Below, one piece after another: positions 9,741-21,286 of a stretch of 64,000 nucleotides of DNA (position 1 is the stretch's first letter; every line of letters starts with the position of its first letter). The notes under the pieces were generated by a model. The model did no database searches. It was not told the origin of the DNA and saw only the letters and a program-made list of their open reading frames with translations. The DNA lies in contig NZ_CP110644.1 of NCBI RefSeq assembly GCF_026153515.1, positions 1,051,501 to 1,115,500 on the forward strand. The letters run 5' to 3'. The DNA is from Pseudomonas sp. KU26590 (GTDB lineage Bacteria; Pseudomonadota; Gammaproteobacteria; Pseudomonadales; Pseudomonadaceae). A program made the position numbers and the translations under genes.

Positions 9741-11078
9741 TTACGGTTTGCGTAACTGCTCCAGCAATTCCTGCGTCGGGTACCCGTCCGCCGGCCAGCC
9801 AAAGGATTGCTGCGCGCTGCGAATCGCCTTACGCGTGTTGGCGCCGATGATCCCGTCCGGCGCGCCTGCGTCGTACTGTCGGGCCGAGAGCAGCGTCTGC
9901 AGCTCTATACGCTCGGAGCGGCTCAAAGGACGATCGCCGCGCGGCCAGCTGCCCTGTACATAACCGCCGCCATTGAAGCGCTCGGACAGCAAACCGATTG
10001 CCAGTGCATAGGACGAGGAGTTGTTGTACTTCAGGATGGCGCGGAAGTTGTCCATCACCAGAAACGCCGGGCCTTTGTAGCCGGCGGGCAGCAGCAACGC
10101 CGCCTGCTGTTGCAGCAGATTGGCGGGAAGCGCATTCCCGTTCGGCAGTTTCAGACCCAGCTGTTGCCATTCACTGATGGATTTACGGGTTGAAGCGTCG
10201 GCCAGCGCGTAGTCGAACCCCTGAGCCAGTTGCACTTCAAAGCCCCACGGCTGGCCCTTCTGCCAGCCCGAGCTTTGCAGGTAATGGGCGGTGGAGGCGA
10301 GGGCGTCGGTGGGGGAGTTCCAGATATCACGGCGGCCGTTGCCGTCGAAATCGACCGCGTGGGTGTTGTAGGTCGTCGGTATGAACTGCGTCTGGCCCAT
10401 GGCGCCGGCCCACGAGCCGAGCATGCTCGGTGCATCGATATCGCCGTGCTGGATAATCTGCAGCGCTGCGATCAGTTGATCCTGCGCAAACTGCGGTCGG
10501 CGGCCTTCATAGGCCAGCGTCGCCAATGAGCGAATCACTGACTGAGTGCCCTGGAACTGGCCGAAGCTGCTCTCCATGCCCCACACGGCAACCAGTGCCT
10601 GGCGATCAACGCCATAACGCTGCTCGATGGCGCTCAGCGCGTCAGCGTATTGATTCAGCAGGGCCTGACCCTTGCGCACGCGCACGGCCGACATGGCGCC
10701 GTCGAGGTATTCCCACACCGGGCGACTGAACTCTGGCTGGCTGCGATCGGCCTTGACCACGCTCATGTCCGGGGTGACGCCGGCAAACGCGTTGTCGAAA
10801 ACATCGGGGCGCACGCCGGCGTTCAGTGCCAGCGCACGGAACTGGCTCTGCCACTCGCTGAAGCTCATCGCAGGCTGGATTTCAAAGTTGCCGTCGTCAG
10901 GCTGCGCAACTGCGCCTGAAGGCGTGGGCAGACTCTTGACGACTTGCGCGGCGGGCGCGGTTTGAAGCGGGGTGGCAACGGCAGCGGTAGGCTGCTCGGC
11001 ACAGGCGACCAGCGCGAAGAGGCTGGAGGCGGCGATCAACTGGCGAAGGTGCCAGTGACGGGGAAAGCTTGGGGGCAT
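9741..11078 (-). CDS. MltB-type lytic transglycosylase with peptidoglycan-binding domain
   Basis: A second MltB-family (SLT_2) transglycosylase. It has a lipobox ending in Cys26 (LVAC), so it is predicted to be a lipoprotein. The catalytic Glu sits in VWGMESSFG, with GSWAGAMGQTQFIPT and the DFDGNGRRDIWN loop downstream. A PG_binding_1 domain occupies the last 60 or so residues (RIELQTLLSARQYDAG onward). The ATG at 11078 gives 445 residues; a GTG at 11090 would add four. It differs from the mltB at 3980 in being a predicted lipoprotein with the extra binding domain, so the two are ancient paralogues. Confidence 0.9.
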   Translation of the reverse strand: MPPSFPRHWHLRQLIAASSLFALVACAEQPTAAVATPLQTAPAAQVVKSLPTPSGAVAQPDDGNFEIQPAMSFSEWQSQFRALALNAGVRPDVFDNAFAGVTPDMSVVKADRSQPEFSRPVWEYLDGAMSAVRVRKGQALLNQYADALSAIEQRYGVDRQALVAVWGMESSFGQFQGTQSVIRSLATLAYEGRRPQFAQDQLIAALQIIQHGDIDAPSMLGSWAGAMGQTQFIPTTYNTHAVDFDGNGRRDIWNSPTDALASTAHYLQSSGWQKGQPWGFEVQLAQGFDYALADASTRKSISEWQQLGLKLPNGNALPANLLQQQAALLLPAGYKGPAFLVMDNFRAILKYNNSSSYALAIGLLSERFNGGGYVQGSWPRGDRPLSRSERIELQTLLSARQYDAGAPDGIIGANTRKAIRSAQQSFGWPADGYPTQELLEQLRKP

Positions 11079-11164
11079 TCTGGGGTCCACAGTGCTAAAC
11101 CGGAAGGTGCAGACCTTAACATGCCGGCCCTGCTGGTGGGGCGTCAGTCAGTAACCTGAAGTTT

Positions 11165-11323
11165 TCACGCCGCCATAACGGAAGAAGCCTCCCAGCTTTT
11201 AGACTGGAAGGCTTCGCGGCGGTAGCTGCCTTTGCCCTTGCCGGGTTGTTCCTGACGGCTGCGGAACAGTGGCTGGGCGACGATGGATTTGGCCTTGTTC
11301 GGCCGCTTTTTGGCTTTGCTCAT
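11165..11323 (-). CDS. arfA: Alternative ribosome-rescue factor ArfA
   Basis: A 52-residue basic protein with the ArfA core AQPLFRSRQEQPGKGKGSY followed by KSWEAS. ArfA enters stalled non-stop ribosomes and recruits RF2 when trans-translation fails. It is shorter than full-length E. coli ArfA (72 residues) and close to that protein's processed active form. An in-frame start 84 bases upstream exists but lacks family similarity. The 3' part of the reading frame encodes a strong stem-loop (listed separately), matching the known arfA control by mRNA cleavage. Confidence 0.88.
   Translation of the reverse strand: MSKAKKRPNKAKSIVAQPLFRSRQEQPGKGKGSYRREAFQSKSWEASSVMAA
11170..11222 (-). promoter_or_regulatory. 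Stem-loop inside arfA codons
   Basis: Within codons about 37-47 of arfA the sequence folds into a 7-bp stem (11184-11190 with 11209-11215) capped by a 4-bp stem (11192-11195 with 11204-11207), with a possible outer CCGCC/GGCGG clamp (11170-11174 with 11218-11222). In E. coli arfA an RNase III hairpin at the same relative place makes a non-stop mRNA whose product is tagged by tmRNA. This looks like the same device. Confidence 0.55.
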
Positions 11324-11418
11324 GGCGTTCTCGCTCAAGTGGTGGGTGGAGCAGCGGGGAATATTCTGCCAGTTCGGCGCCGCTGTCCAATTGACCTGAG
11401 CTATCAAAACGTTACAGA

Positions 11419-12456
11419 TTATTCCGCCGGCAAGGCCAGGCGTTGTCCCGCCATCAGCAGCGTCAGCCGACTCAGGCTGCTCCAGACCGAGCCTTGCGCC
11501 TGGCCTTTGATTTGCGCGTCGATGTGTTGCGCGTCCATCAACAGCTGACCCCAGCGTCGCGCGGAGTAACGTTGCAGGGCTTTGCTCATCAGCGGCTTGC
11601 GCTTGTCCCAGATCGGCGGACGCGCCTGACTGAACGCTTTGTCCAGCGGGATGCCCTGACTGAACTGCAACGCCAGATTGGCCAGCACACGCAGCTCGCG
11701 GGAAAGCGCCCAGAGAATGACCGGAGGCTCGACGCCTTCGCCGCGCAGCCCTTCGAGCATGCGCAGCGCGTGGGCCGCTTCGCCGTTGAGGATGGCGTCA
11801 GTCAGACCGAAAACATCGAAGCGCGCGCTGTCGGCCACCGCCGCCTGTACCGTCTCGACGGTGATCTGGCCTTCGTCGGCCATGAGCTTGAGCTTTTCGA
11901 TTTCCTGAGCAGCCGCCAGCAGATTGCCTTCTACCCGCGCGGCAATCAGCTCGATGGCGTCTGGGGTTGCTGCGAGTCCGGCCTGTGAAAGGCGCTGACG
12001 AATCCATTGCGGCAATTGGCTGGCGTCTACCGGCCAGATCTGCACGAACTGGGTCTGCGGGCCTTCAACGAGCGCCTTGCCCCACTTGGTTTTCTGCGCC
12101 GAGCCGTCGAGCTTGGGCAGGCTGATCAACAGCAGCGTGTCTTCGGCAGGACGTCCGCAGTATTCCAGCAGCGCGGCGGCGCCTTTGTCGCCGGGTTTGC
12201 CGGACGGCAGGCGCAACTCCAGCAGCCGGCGCTCGGCGAACAGCGACATGCTCGCGCCCGCCTGAAGCAGGGTGCCCCAGTCGAAGCTCGAATCGGCGCT
12301 GAACACCTGGCGTTCGTCATAGCCTTGCTGACGCGCAGCCGCACGGATGGCGTCGCACGCCTCCTGACATTGCAGCGGGTCATCGCCGCTGACGATGTAG
12401 ACGGGCGCAAGCGTGCCTTGCAGGTGTTTGGAAAGCTGGGCGGGGGCGAGTTTCAT
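11419..12456 (-). CDS. holA: DNA polymerase III subunit delta
   Basis: Delta is the clamp-opening wrench of the clamp-loader complex. The 345-residue protein has the AAA-like N-terminal part (LAPVYIVSGDDPLQCQE, then LFAERRLLELRLP, which carries the beta-clamp contact), the LLISLPKLDG strand and the C-terminal helical collar. It follows lptE in the common leuS-lptE-holA order. The ATG has no clear Shine-Dalgarno sequence, and a hairpin precedes it closely. Confidence 0.95.
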   Translation of the reverse strand: MKLAPAQLSKHLQGTLAPVYIVSGDDPLQCQEACDAIRAAARQQGYDERQVFSADSSFDWGTLLQAGASMSLFAERRLLELRLPSGKPGDKGAAALLEYCGRPAEDTLLLISLPKLDGSAQKTKWGKALVEGPQTQFVQIWPVDASQLPQWIRQRLSQAGLAATPDAIELIAARVEGNLLAAAQEIEKLKLMADEGQITVETVQAAVADSARFDVFGLTDAILNGEAAHALRMLEGLRGEGVEPPVILWALSRELRVLANLALQFSQGIPLDKAFSQARPPIWDKRKPLMSKALQRYSARRWGQLLMDAQHIDAQIKGQAQGSVWSSLSRLTLLMAGQRLALPAE

Positions 12457-12464
12457 GGGTCAGA

Positions 12465-12490
12465 AAAGATCAGGGCCGGCGAACCGGCCC
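12465..12490 (-). terminator. Hairpin between lptE and holA
   Basis: On the minus strand a GGGCCGG/CCGGCCC stem (12484-12490 with 12473-12479) with a TTCG tetraloop is followed by TGATCTTTT, only a dozen bases before the holA ATG. It is terminator-like and could attenuate leuS-lptE readthrough into holA. Confidence 0.45.
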
Positions 12491-12498
12491 CGATGCCG

Positions 12499-13104
12499 TC
12501 ACTTGGACGGGATTTCGATAGGCGACTGTTGTGGCGTCTCGTCGCGAATGCGCTGAGCAGCGGCTTCGGCGTCAGCCTGAGCGCGGGCAGCGGCGTCGGC
12601 TTTGGCTTGCAGCTCGTCAAGGCGCTGAGGTGTCAGTTGCTGCAGGCGGCCCAGCACTTTCTGCACGAGGTCAGAGCGCATTTCCTTACGGATCTGATCG
12701 GCTTCCTGGTCAGAGCCGATCAGGTTGTTGCCATCATGGACAAAGACCTTCTGCGACTGCACGGAGTCATCCAGCAGCAGAACATCTTTGCTGCCGTGAA
12801 TTTCGTATTTCAGTACGGTGGTCAGCTCGTATTCGGCGGAACGGCCGGAGCCGGCGTAGCTCGCCGTGCGCTGGGTTTCGTCTTCACGGGCGATGAACAG
12901 TTTGTACTGCGCGCCGGTGTAGACGTGTACGCCGCTGCTGGTCAGGGTCTGACGCAGCTGGGTGACGACGTCGCCGTAAGCGTCGCGCGCGCTCACGTCC
13001 AGTTCCTTGATCGACAGTGAATTGGCGCCGGTGCCGCGCAGCTGGAAACCGCAGGCGCTCAGCAGAACCGCGAGTCCCATTACCAGCAGATTGCGTTTGA
13101 TCAT
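12499..13104 (-). CDS. lptE: LPS-assembly lipoprotein LptE
   Basis: LptE plugs the LptD barrel and helps place LPS in the outer leaflet. The signal peptide ends in LLSACGFQLRG with lipidated Cys18, the hallmark of the RlpB/LptE family. A Gln/Ala-rich C-terminal helix (from about residue 150) ends the 201-residue chain. GGGAG precedes the ATG. It lies between leuS and holA, the usual pseudomonad order. Confidence 0.94.
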   Translation of the reverse strand: MIKRNLLVMGLAVLLSACGFQLRGTGANSLSIKELDVSARDAYGDVVTQLRQTLTSSGVHVYTGAQYKLFIAREDETQRTASYAGSGRSAEYELTTVLKYEIHGSKDVLLLDDSVQSQKVFVHDGNNLIGSDQEADQIRKEMRSDLVQKVLGRLQQLTPQRLDELQAKADAAARAQADAEAAAQRIRDETPQQSPIEIPSK

Positions 13105-13127
13105 CTTGTTGCTCCCTTGAATCCGTT

Positions 13128-13181
13128 AGAACCCGGCATCCCGGGTTCTTGAAATTTATGCGGCGCCTGCAGGCAGGCGCC
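13128..13181. repeat. Two short inverted repeats between leuS and lptE
   Basis: AGAACCCGG (13128-13136) pairs with 13141-13149, and GGCGCCTGC (13162-13170) pairs with 13173-13181. Both are 9-bp stems with tiny loops just after leuS on the minus strand. Neither is followed by a T-run, so they are more likely mRNA-stabilising or processing hairpins than terminators. Confidence 0.5.
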
Positions 13182-13189
13182 CGATTGCG

Positions 13190-16096
<2,907 letters not shown>

Positions 16097-16468
16097 ATGG
16101 CAGAGCTGCGGCATGAAGTAGAGCAACCTGACGTGTATGACCGTTTGATCGATCGTCTGGGCCTGGCTCTGGACACGGCAAAAACAGCGGTGCGGCTTCG
16201 AAACGAATCCCCCGCCGAGCTTGAATTGCGCGGCCTGAGTCACGCCGAGTTTCAGTTGATCGAGGCTTATCTGGGCCGAACCGAAGTCGTTTTCAAAGAA
16301 GACTCTCAGATCGTCACGAGGCGAAGTTCCAGCACCTCACGGGAGCCTTCCGAGTCGATGCGAGCGCCCCATCCTCACGCCAATGTCATCTGGCTCAAGG
16401 ATCAGCGCCGAGCCAAGGTGTCGGCAAAGTTGAGTCGCTACAGTTCCACCAAACATTTCAAGCGTTAA
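16097..16468 (+). CDS. Hypothetical protein
   Basis: A 123-residue protein that I do not recognise. It begins MAELRHEVEQPDVYDRL after a GGGGTGAGCGG ribosome-binding site. The first 80 residues are acidic and helical, with RLIDRLGLALDTAKTAVRLRNE followed by LELRGLSHAEFQLIEAYLG. The last 40 are Ser- and Arg/Lys-rich and look disordered. No signal peptide, membrane segment or cysteine motif is present. PAO1 has an unassigned gene in about this place beside leuS. A longer in-frame start at 15977 is less likely. Confidence 0.6.
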   Translation: MAELRHEVEQPDVYDRLIDRLGLALDTAKTAVRLRNESPAELELRGLSHAEFQLIEAYLGRTEVVFKEDSQIVTRRSSSTSREPSESMRAPHPHANVIWLKDQRRAKVSAKLSRYSSTKHFKR

Positions 16469-16553
16469 CTTCTGCGGGGGCTGACCCCGGCCAATCGGGC
16501 ATTGCTGCTTAGCGTCATTGCTTCTAGGCTTCGGGCATCTTTGGAGATGCCCG

Positions 16554-17315
16554 ATGCCCTTTCGTTATTTCATCAAAAACCTCCTGCTGCCTCCGGGCCT
16601 TTTCCTGCTGTTGTTAGTGCTGGCCTGGTGGTTGAGAAATCGCCGGCCGGTGTTGGCGCGGGTGCTGTTCGTGATGGGCGTTGGCGGGATGACCGCGATG
16701 AGTTTGCCGATTGTGGTGGAGTGGTCGGCGAAGGGCATCGAGAGCATCCCGCCGCTGCAGCAGAGCGAGTGGGCAACGCTGGCCCAACGCGCGGACGCGA
16801 TCGTGATTCTGGGCTCGGGCCGCGAACGCAATGACCCGAGCTGGGGCACTGACATCCCGACGGGCGTTGCCCTGGAACGCATGAGGTACGCCGCACGGCT
16901 GTCGAAGGCGTCCGGTTTGCCGATCCTCACCACCGGCGGGCTGCATTACGGCGAGCCGCCGAGCGAGGCGGCGATCATGGCCGACTCCCTGCGCGACGAC
17001 TTTGGTGTGACCGTCCGGTGGCAGGAAGGTGAAAGCCGCACGACCTGGGAAAACGCCAACATGTCGGCCGCGATCTTATTGCCTCAGGGCATCAAGCGCG
17101 TGGTGGTGGTGACCCAGGCATGGCACATGCCGCGTTCGGTGTGGAGTTTCGAGAAGGCCGGATTCAGCGTGGTTCCGGCACCTGTCAGATTCCTGAGCGT
17201 GGACAACGCCCGCCCATTCGGTGGCTGGACGCCGGAGGCGAGGGCGGTGTGGCAGAACGGGCAATTGATCAATGAGGCCGCGGGGTTGGTGGGGTATCGG
17301 TTGTTTTACCGGTGA
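16554..17315 (+). CDS. YdcF/ElyC-family (DUF218) inner-membrane protein
   Basis: The 253-residue product has two N-terminal membrane helices (about 8-28 and 34-56) followed by a DUF218 domain. The domain motifs are visible: DAIVILGSGRE, ILTTGGLHYGEPPSEA, EGESRTTWENANMSA and VTQAWHMPRS. E. coli ElyC, of the same family, affects envelope and peptidoglycan integrity by an unsettled mechanism. ATG 16554 follows a GGAG; the TTG 36 bases upstream adds residues that do not belong to the family. Confidence 0.85.
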   Translation: MPFRYFIKNLLLPPGLFLLLLVLAWWLRNRRPVLARVLFVMGVGGMTAMSLPIVVEWSAKGIESIPPLQQSEWATLAQRADAIVILGSGRERNDPSWGTDIPTGVALERMRYAARLSKASGLPILTTGGLHYGEPPSEAAIMADSLRDDFGVTVRWQEGESRTTWENANMSAAILLPQGIKRVVVVTQAWHMPRSVWSFEKAGFSVVPAPVRFLSVDNARPFGGWTPEARAVWQNGQLINEAAGLVGYRLFYR

Positions 17316-17380
17316 CCTGAGCAGCAGGCTTCGGGACCCGCTGTCAACGCGCGTAACCCCTGACACCGCGCGCGCTGTTA

Positions 17381-17651
17381 GTGGGACCGGCTTTAGCCGG
17401 GAAAGCGTCGAGTGTCACACTGCACATTCTGATGGTGTTCATGCTGGCCTCTTCCCGGCTGAAGCCGGTCCCACTAATAGACCGCATGCGTCCAGTCAGG
17501 CCGATGCGACCCAATTGTGGATCGTGCGCAGTCAGCGCGATCTGCTGCGGTTTGAATTGTGGGACCGGCTTTAGCCGGGAAGGCGTCGAATGTCACACCG
17601 CACATTTTATGGTGTTCACGCGGACCTCTTCCCGGCTGAAGCCAGTCCCAG
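17381..17651. repeat. Two REP pairs (GGACCGGCTTTAGCCGGG class) upstream of the RAYT
   Basis: Unit one (17381-17475) and unit two (17559-17651) each have a head copy and an inverted tail copy around a 50-60 base centre. A further half-unit lies beyond the transposase gene at 18327-18352 and a tail scrap at 18232-18245. The gap 17316-17754 contains nothing else that I can identify. Confidence 0.85.
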
Positions 17652-17754
17652 TGGGATGTCATCATCCTCCAGAAATCTCTCGATACCCAGTCGCTATAGG
17701 TAAAGCGGTTCACTGCTTTTACTGTTCGCCTTCACAACGAGCGAGTGCGGCGAA

Positions 17755-18231
17755 ATGCATGGAAGCAAACATGAACGGTCTTTGCGTATCGGTCGATATT
17801 CCCAGCAGGGAAACGTTTATCTCGTAACCTCAGTGGTGAAGGATCGCGCGCCTCTGTTCAGTGATGCTCAGATAGGCCGCGTGGTGGTTCAGGAGTTGAG
17901 ACGTTTGCACGATTCAGGCGTCGTGTACTCAATCGCCTGGGTGATCATGCCTGATCATCTGCATTGGCTGTTTGAACTCAAGTCAGGATCATTGCCTGCG
18001 CTGATGTAAGCGCTTAAGGGCAGAACCTCATTCGCAGTGAACAAGGCACATGGTGCAAAGAAAATGACATGGCAGAAGGGTTATCACGATCATGGGGTCA
18101 GGTCCGATGAGGACCTCGTTGAAATGGCTCGTTATGTCATCAACAACCCAATCCGGGCAGGGCTAGTGATGCGCCCGGGAGACTATCCACTCTGGGACTG
18201 CGAATGGATGCTTGAGTGGGACGGCCTGTAG
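17755..18231 (+). pseudogene. REP-associated tyrosine transposase (RAYT), interrupted by one nonsense codon
   Basis: RAYTs are IS200/IS605-like single-strand HUH/Y1 nucleases thought to move REP elements. The frame reads through the N-terminal domain (RIGRYSQQGNVYLVTSVV), the His-x-His motif in MPDHLHW, then SLPALM, a TAA at 18007-18009, and continues in the same frame with ALKGRTSFAVNKAHG and ARYVINNPIRAGLV, whose Tyr is the nucleophile. Only this stop interrupts a 158-codon family-length gene. It is probably a recent point change (for example CAA to TAA) or, less likely, a sequencing error. It is flanked on both sides by REP copies of the class it would be expected to serve. Confidence 0.88.
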
Positions 18232-18352
18232 CTGTCCCACTAATAGACCGCGTGCGTTCAGTCAGGCTGGTGCAGGCCAGTTGTAGGACCGAGCGCAGTC
18301 AGCGGAGCTGGCTGCGGTTCAAAATGGTGGGACCGGCTTTAGCCGGGAAGGC
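18232..18352. repeat. REP remnants downstream of the RAYT
   Basis: A tail fragment (GTCCCACTAATAGACCGCG) at 18233 and a head copy GTGGGACCGGCTTTAGCCGG at 18327 flank about 80 bases. The second ends only about ten bases from the lnt stop codon. Confidence 0.7.
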
Positions 18353-18360
18353 GTCAGGTA

Positions 18361-19881
18361 TCACACAGCCTTCGCAATCCTGCCAGCAAAGAACGCCCAG
18401 CCGATCAGCAACAGCGACAGCACGATCAACGGCCATGAGCGCCAGTGCAGGTACGGCGTGAGGTTTTGCATCGGGGTGACTTCGCCGTACATCACGGCGC
18501 GCTCGAATTGCGGCACCGTGGTGGTGATTTCGCCGAACGGGTTGATCAGCGCGCTGACGCCGTTGTTGGTGGCGCGGATCATCCAGCGCCCGGCTTCCAG
18601 TGCGCGCATCTGCGCCATCTGCAAATGCTGCAGCGGGCCGATCGAGGTGCCGAACCACGTGTCATTGCTCACCGTCAGCAGCAGATCGCTTTGCGCCGAC
18701 AGCCCTGCGGCGAACTCCGGGTACACCACTTCGTAACAAATGAACGGCGCGATCTCATAACCCTTCGCTTGCAGCAGCGCTTGCCCGGACGGCCCGCGGG
18801 CGAAATCGGACATCGGCAGGTTGAAGAACGAAATCAGCCCACGCAGCAGGTCCTGCAACGGCACGTACTCACCAAACGGCACCAGCTTCTGTTTCAGGTA
18901 AGTGCCATCGCCTTCACCCGTTACGGTAATGGCGTTGTAGTAACGGTATTCCCCGTGGGTGCCTTTCTCACGCAGCGGCACGCCGGTGATCAGCGCCGAA
19001 TCGCGCTCGGCCGCAAACTTGCCCATCACCGACAGATAGCCTTCGACCGACTCCTTCAGCACCGGCACGGCGGTTTCCGGCCAGATGATCAGGTCAGCTT
19101 TCTTCGAGGTGAAGGTCATGTCGCGGTACAGCGCGAGTTGCGCGTTGAGCGCCGCCGGGTCCCACTTCATGCTCTGCTCGACGTTGCCCTGCATCGCTGC
19201 GACCGTCAGCGGCTTGCCGGAAGGCTCGGTCCAGGCGTGATGCTTCAGCGCCATCCCGGCAACCCAAGGCGCCAGCAGCAATACAATGCCAGCCGCCAAC
19301 TTCGGCGCGCGCGTGCGCAAACGGGGCAGATTGCACAGCAACGCGGCACTCAGCGCGAGCACAAAGGAGATCAGCCACATGCCGCCCAGTGGCGCGAGCC
19401 CTTTGAGGGGACCGTCCAATTGGCTGTAGCCGGAATAGAGCCAGGGGAAACCGGTGAGGAACCAGCCGCGAAACATCTCCTGGCCGAACCACAGAGCCGC
19501 GAATGCCAGTGCATCGGCCAGCGGGGCTTCGTTGCGGCGGATCCAGCGGGCCCAGATCCACGCCGGCAGTGCGAAGAAGAACGCCACCGCCGCGCAGAAC
19601 AGCACCATCAGGAAAGCCGCCAGCCAGACCGGCGCCTCGCCGTAGGTGTGGATGCTGACGTAAATCCAGCTGGTGCCACCGCCGAACAGGCCAAACCCGT
19701 AAGACCAGCCGCGCCAGAGGGCCTGACGCGGTGTGAGGTCACGCAGACCAAGATAGAAAACCACCAGCGCGACAATCGCCAGCGGCCAGATATCGAAGGG
19801 TGCCAGGGCCAGGGTAATCAACGCGCCGGCCACCATGGCCAGCAGGTTACCGGGCCAGCCGGGGCGGGTGATCCAGCGCAT
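18361..19881 (-). CDS. lnt: Apolipoprotein N-acyltransferase
   Basis: Lnt adds the third acyl chain to the N-terminal Cys of apolipoproteins at the inner membrane. About six membrane helices fill residues 1-210, and a nitrilase-fold periplasmic domain follows. The catalytic triad is visible: Glu269 in WPETAVP, Lys332 in KQKLVPFGEY and Cys382 in FICYEVVYPE. A last helix lies at about 480-500. The 506-residue length is normal. It is the last gene of miaB-ybeZ-ybeY-corC-lnt and ends beside a REP element. Confidence 0.97.
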   Translation of the reverse strand: MRWITRPGWPGNLLAMVAGALITLALAPFDIWPLAIVALVVFYLGLRDLTPRQALWRGWSYGFGLFGGGTSWIYVSIHTYGEAPVWLAAFLMVLFCAAVAFFFALPAWIWARWIRRNEAPLADALAFAALWFGQEMFRGWFLTGFPWLYSGYSQLDGPLKGLAPLGGMWLISFVLALSAALLCNLPRLRTRAPKLAAGIVLLLAPWVAGMALKHHAWTEPSGKPLTVAAMQGNVEQSMKWDPAALNAQLALYRDMTFTSKKADLIIWPETAVPVLKESVEGYLSVMGKFAAERDSALITGVPLREKGTHGEYRYYNAITVTGEGDGTYLKQKLVPFGEYVPLQDLLRGLISFFNLPMSDFARGPSGQALLQAKGYEIAPFICYEVVYPEFAAGLSAQSDLLLTVSNDTWFGTSIGPLQHLQMAQMRALEAGRWMIRATNNGVSALINPFGEITTTVPQFERAVMYGEVTPMQNLTPYLHWRSWPLIVLSLLLIGWAFFAGRIAKAV

Positions 19882-19907
19882 TTACATTCCTTAAAGCGGG
19901 TAGGGCA

Positions 19908-20750
19908 TTACGTGCGGTTGATCGGGCTCAGGCGCAGCAAGTGAATACGACGGCTGTCGGCACTCAGGATGCGGAAACGGTACGCACCGATTTCGGTGAT
20001 TTCATTACGCTTGGGCAGATGCCCGAACGCGTTCATCACCAGACCGCCGACGGTGTCGAATTCGTCATCGGAGAACCCGCTGTCGAAGAACTCGTTAAAG
20101 CTCTCGATCGGGGTCAGCGCCTTGACCAGGAAGTCGCCACTGGGCAGTGGCTTGATGTAGCTGTCTTCCTCGACGTCGTGCTCGTCTTCGATGTCGCCAA
20201 CGATTTGTTCGAGCACGTCTTCGATGGTCACCAGACCCGCCACGCCGCCGTATTCGTCGATGACGATGGCCATGTGATTGTGGTTGGCGCGGAATTCACG
20301 CAACAGCACGTTCAGGCGCTTGGATTCCGGGACAAAGGTCGCTGGGCGCAGAAGACTTTTCACGTCGCCGCTGCCACCGTCTTCCTTGAGAATCAGCGGC
20401 AGCAGGTCCTTGGCGAGCAATACGCCCAGCACGTCATCGTGGCTTTCGCCGATGACCGGGTAGCGCGAGTGCGCCGAGTCGATCACGGCAGGCAGGAATT
20501 CGCGTGGGGTCTGGCTCGCCTTGATGCTGATCATCTGCGAACGCGGCACCATGATGTCGCGGACCTGCAGGTCGGCGACTTGAATGGCGCCTTCGACGAT
20601 GGCCAGCGCTTCGCTGTCCAGCAGCTTGTTCTGATGGGCTTCGCGCAAAAGCTCCAGGAGCTCCTGGCGGTTTTTCGGCTCATGGGCAAATGCCTGGGTC
20701 AGTTTGCCCAACCATGACTTTTGCCCGTTGCTCGATCGGTCTTCGCTCAT
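19908..20750 (-). CDS. corC: CorC/HlyC-family CBS-domain protein
   Basis: A soluble 280-residue protein with two CBS domains (about 65-190; VRDIMVPRSQM starts the first, FVPESKRL the second) and a C-terminal CorC_HlyC (transporter-associated) domain from about 205. The family is linked to Mg2+/Co2+ efflux and to magnesium homeostasis. There is no membrane CNNM/DUF21 domain. The gene starts five bases past the ybeY stop, and lnt follows within 26 bases, so co-transcription is likely. Confidence 0.93.
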   Translation of the reverse strand: MSEDRSSNGQKSWLGKLTQAFAHEPKNRQELLELLREAHQNKLLDSEALAIVEGAIQVADLQVRDIMVPRSQMISIKASQTPREFLPAVIDSAHSRYPVIGESHDDVLGVLLAKDLLPLILKEDGGSGDVKSLLRPATFVPESKRLNVLLREFRANHNHMAIVIDEYGGVAGLVTIEDVLEQIVGDIEDEHDVEEDSYIKPLPSGDFLVKALTPIESFNEFFDSGFSDDEFDTVGGLVMNAFGHLPKRNEITEIGAYRFRILSADSRRIHLLRLSPINRT

Positions 20751-20755
20751 AGCCC

Positions 20756-21286
20756 TTACTCGTGATCCTTGGCTGATGTTTCTAAATGGGGTGTGTCGGA
20801 ATTGGGTGCTTCTGGATGGAGAGAGTCGACAGATTCGTCGTCGGCGTAGGGATCCGGATAGCCAAGCTCTGCAAGCAACTCCCGTTCCAGCGCTTCCATC
20901 TCTTCGGCTTCGTCGTCATCAATGTGATCGTAGCCCAACAGATGCAGACAGCCATGAATCACAAGATGCGCCCAATGCGCGTCCGGTGATTTGCCCTGTT
21001 CGGCGGCTTCGCGGGCAACGACCGGCACGCAGATGACCAGATCGCCCAGCAGCGGAATGTCCAGCATCTCGTCGGGGACGTCGGCAGGAAACGACAACAC
21101 GTTGGTGGCGTAATCCTTGTGCCGCCACGTCTTGTTCAGCTCTCGGCCTTCGGCTTCGTCGACGAGGCGAATGGTCAGTTCCGAGTCAGCCGAACGCTGG
21201 CGCAGGCCCATTTCACACCAGAGGCGGAACTGGGCTTCGCTCGGCGCGCTGGCCTGACTCGCAAGTTGCAGATCCAGCTCAAGCAT
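20756..21286 (-). CDS. ybeY: Endoribonuclease YbeY (rRNA maturation)
   Basis: YbeY is a single-strand metallo-endoribonuclease needed for 16S rRNA 3' maturation and ribosome quality control. The zinc site [11 protein letters not shown] gives His111, His115 and His121. [12 protein letters not shown] and TNVLSFP complete the family signature. At 176 residues it is about 20 longer than E. coli YbeY, with an acidic Asp/Glu/Pro-rich tail after residue 142. It overlaps ybeZ by 8 bases. Confidence 0.95.
   Translation of the reverse strand: MLELDLQLASQASAPSEAQFRLWCEMGLRQRSADSELTIRLVDEAEGRELNKTWRHKDYATNVLSFPADVPDEMLDIPLLGDLVICVPVVAREAAEQGKSPDAHWAHLVIHGCLHLLGYDHIDDDEAEEMEALERELLAELGYPDPYADDESVDSLHPEAPNSDTPHLETSAKDHE

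Noticed and set aside
13162-13181. Terminator for leuS
   Set aside because: The GGCGCCTGC hairpin has no T-run on the minus strand, and lptE follows in the same direction with a good ribosome-binding site, so continuous transcription is likelier.
18445-19944. 499-codon plus-strand frame across lnt
   Set aside because: It is antisense to lnt, which has all catalytic residues. It has a highly skewed Arg/Gln/His composition.
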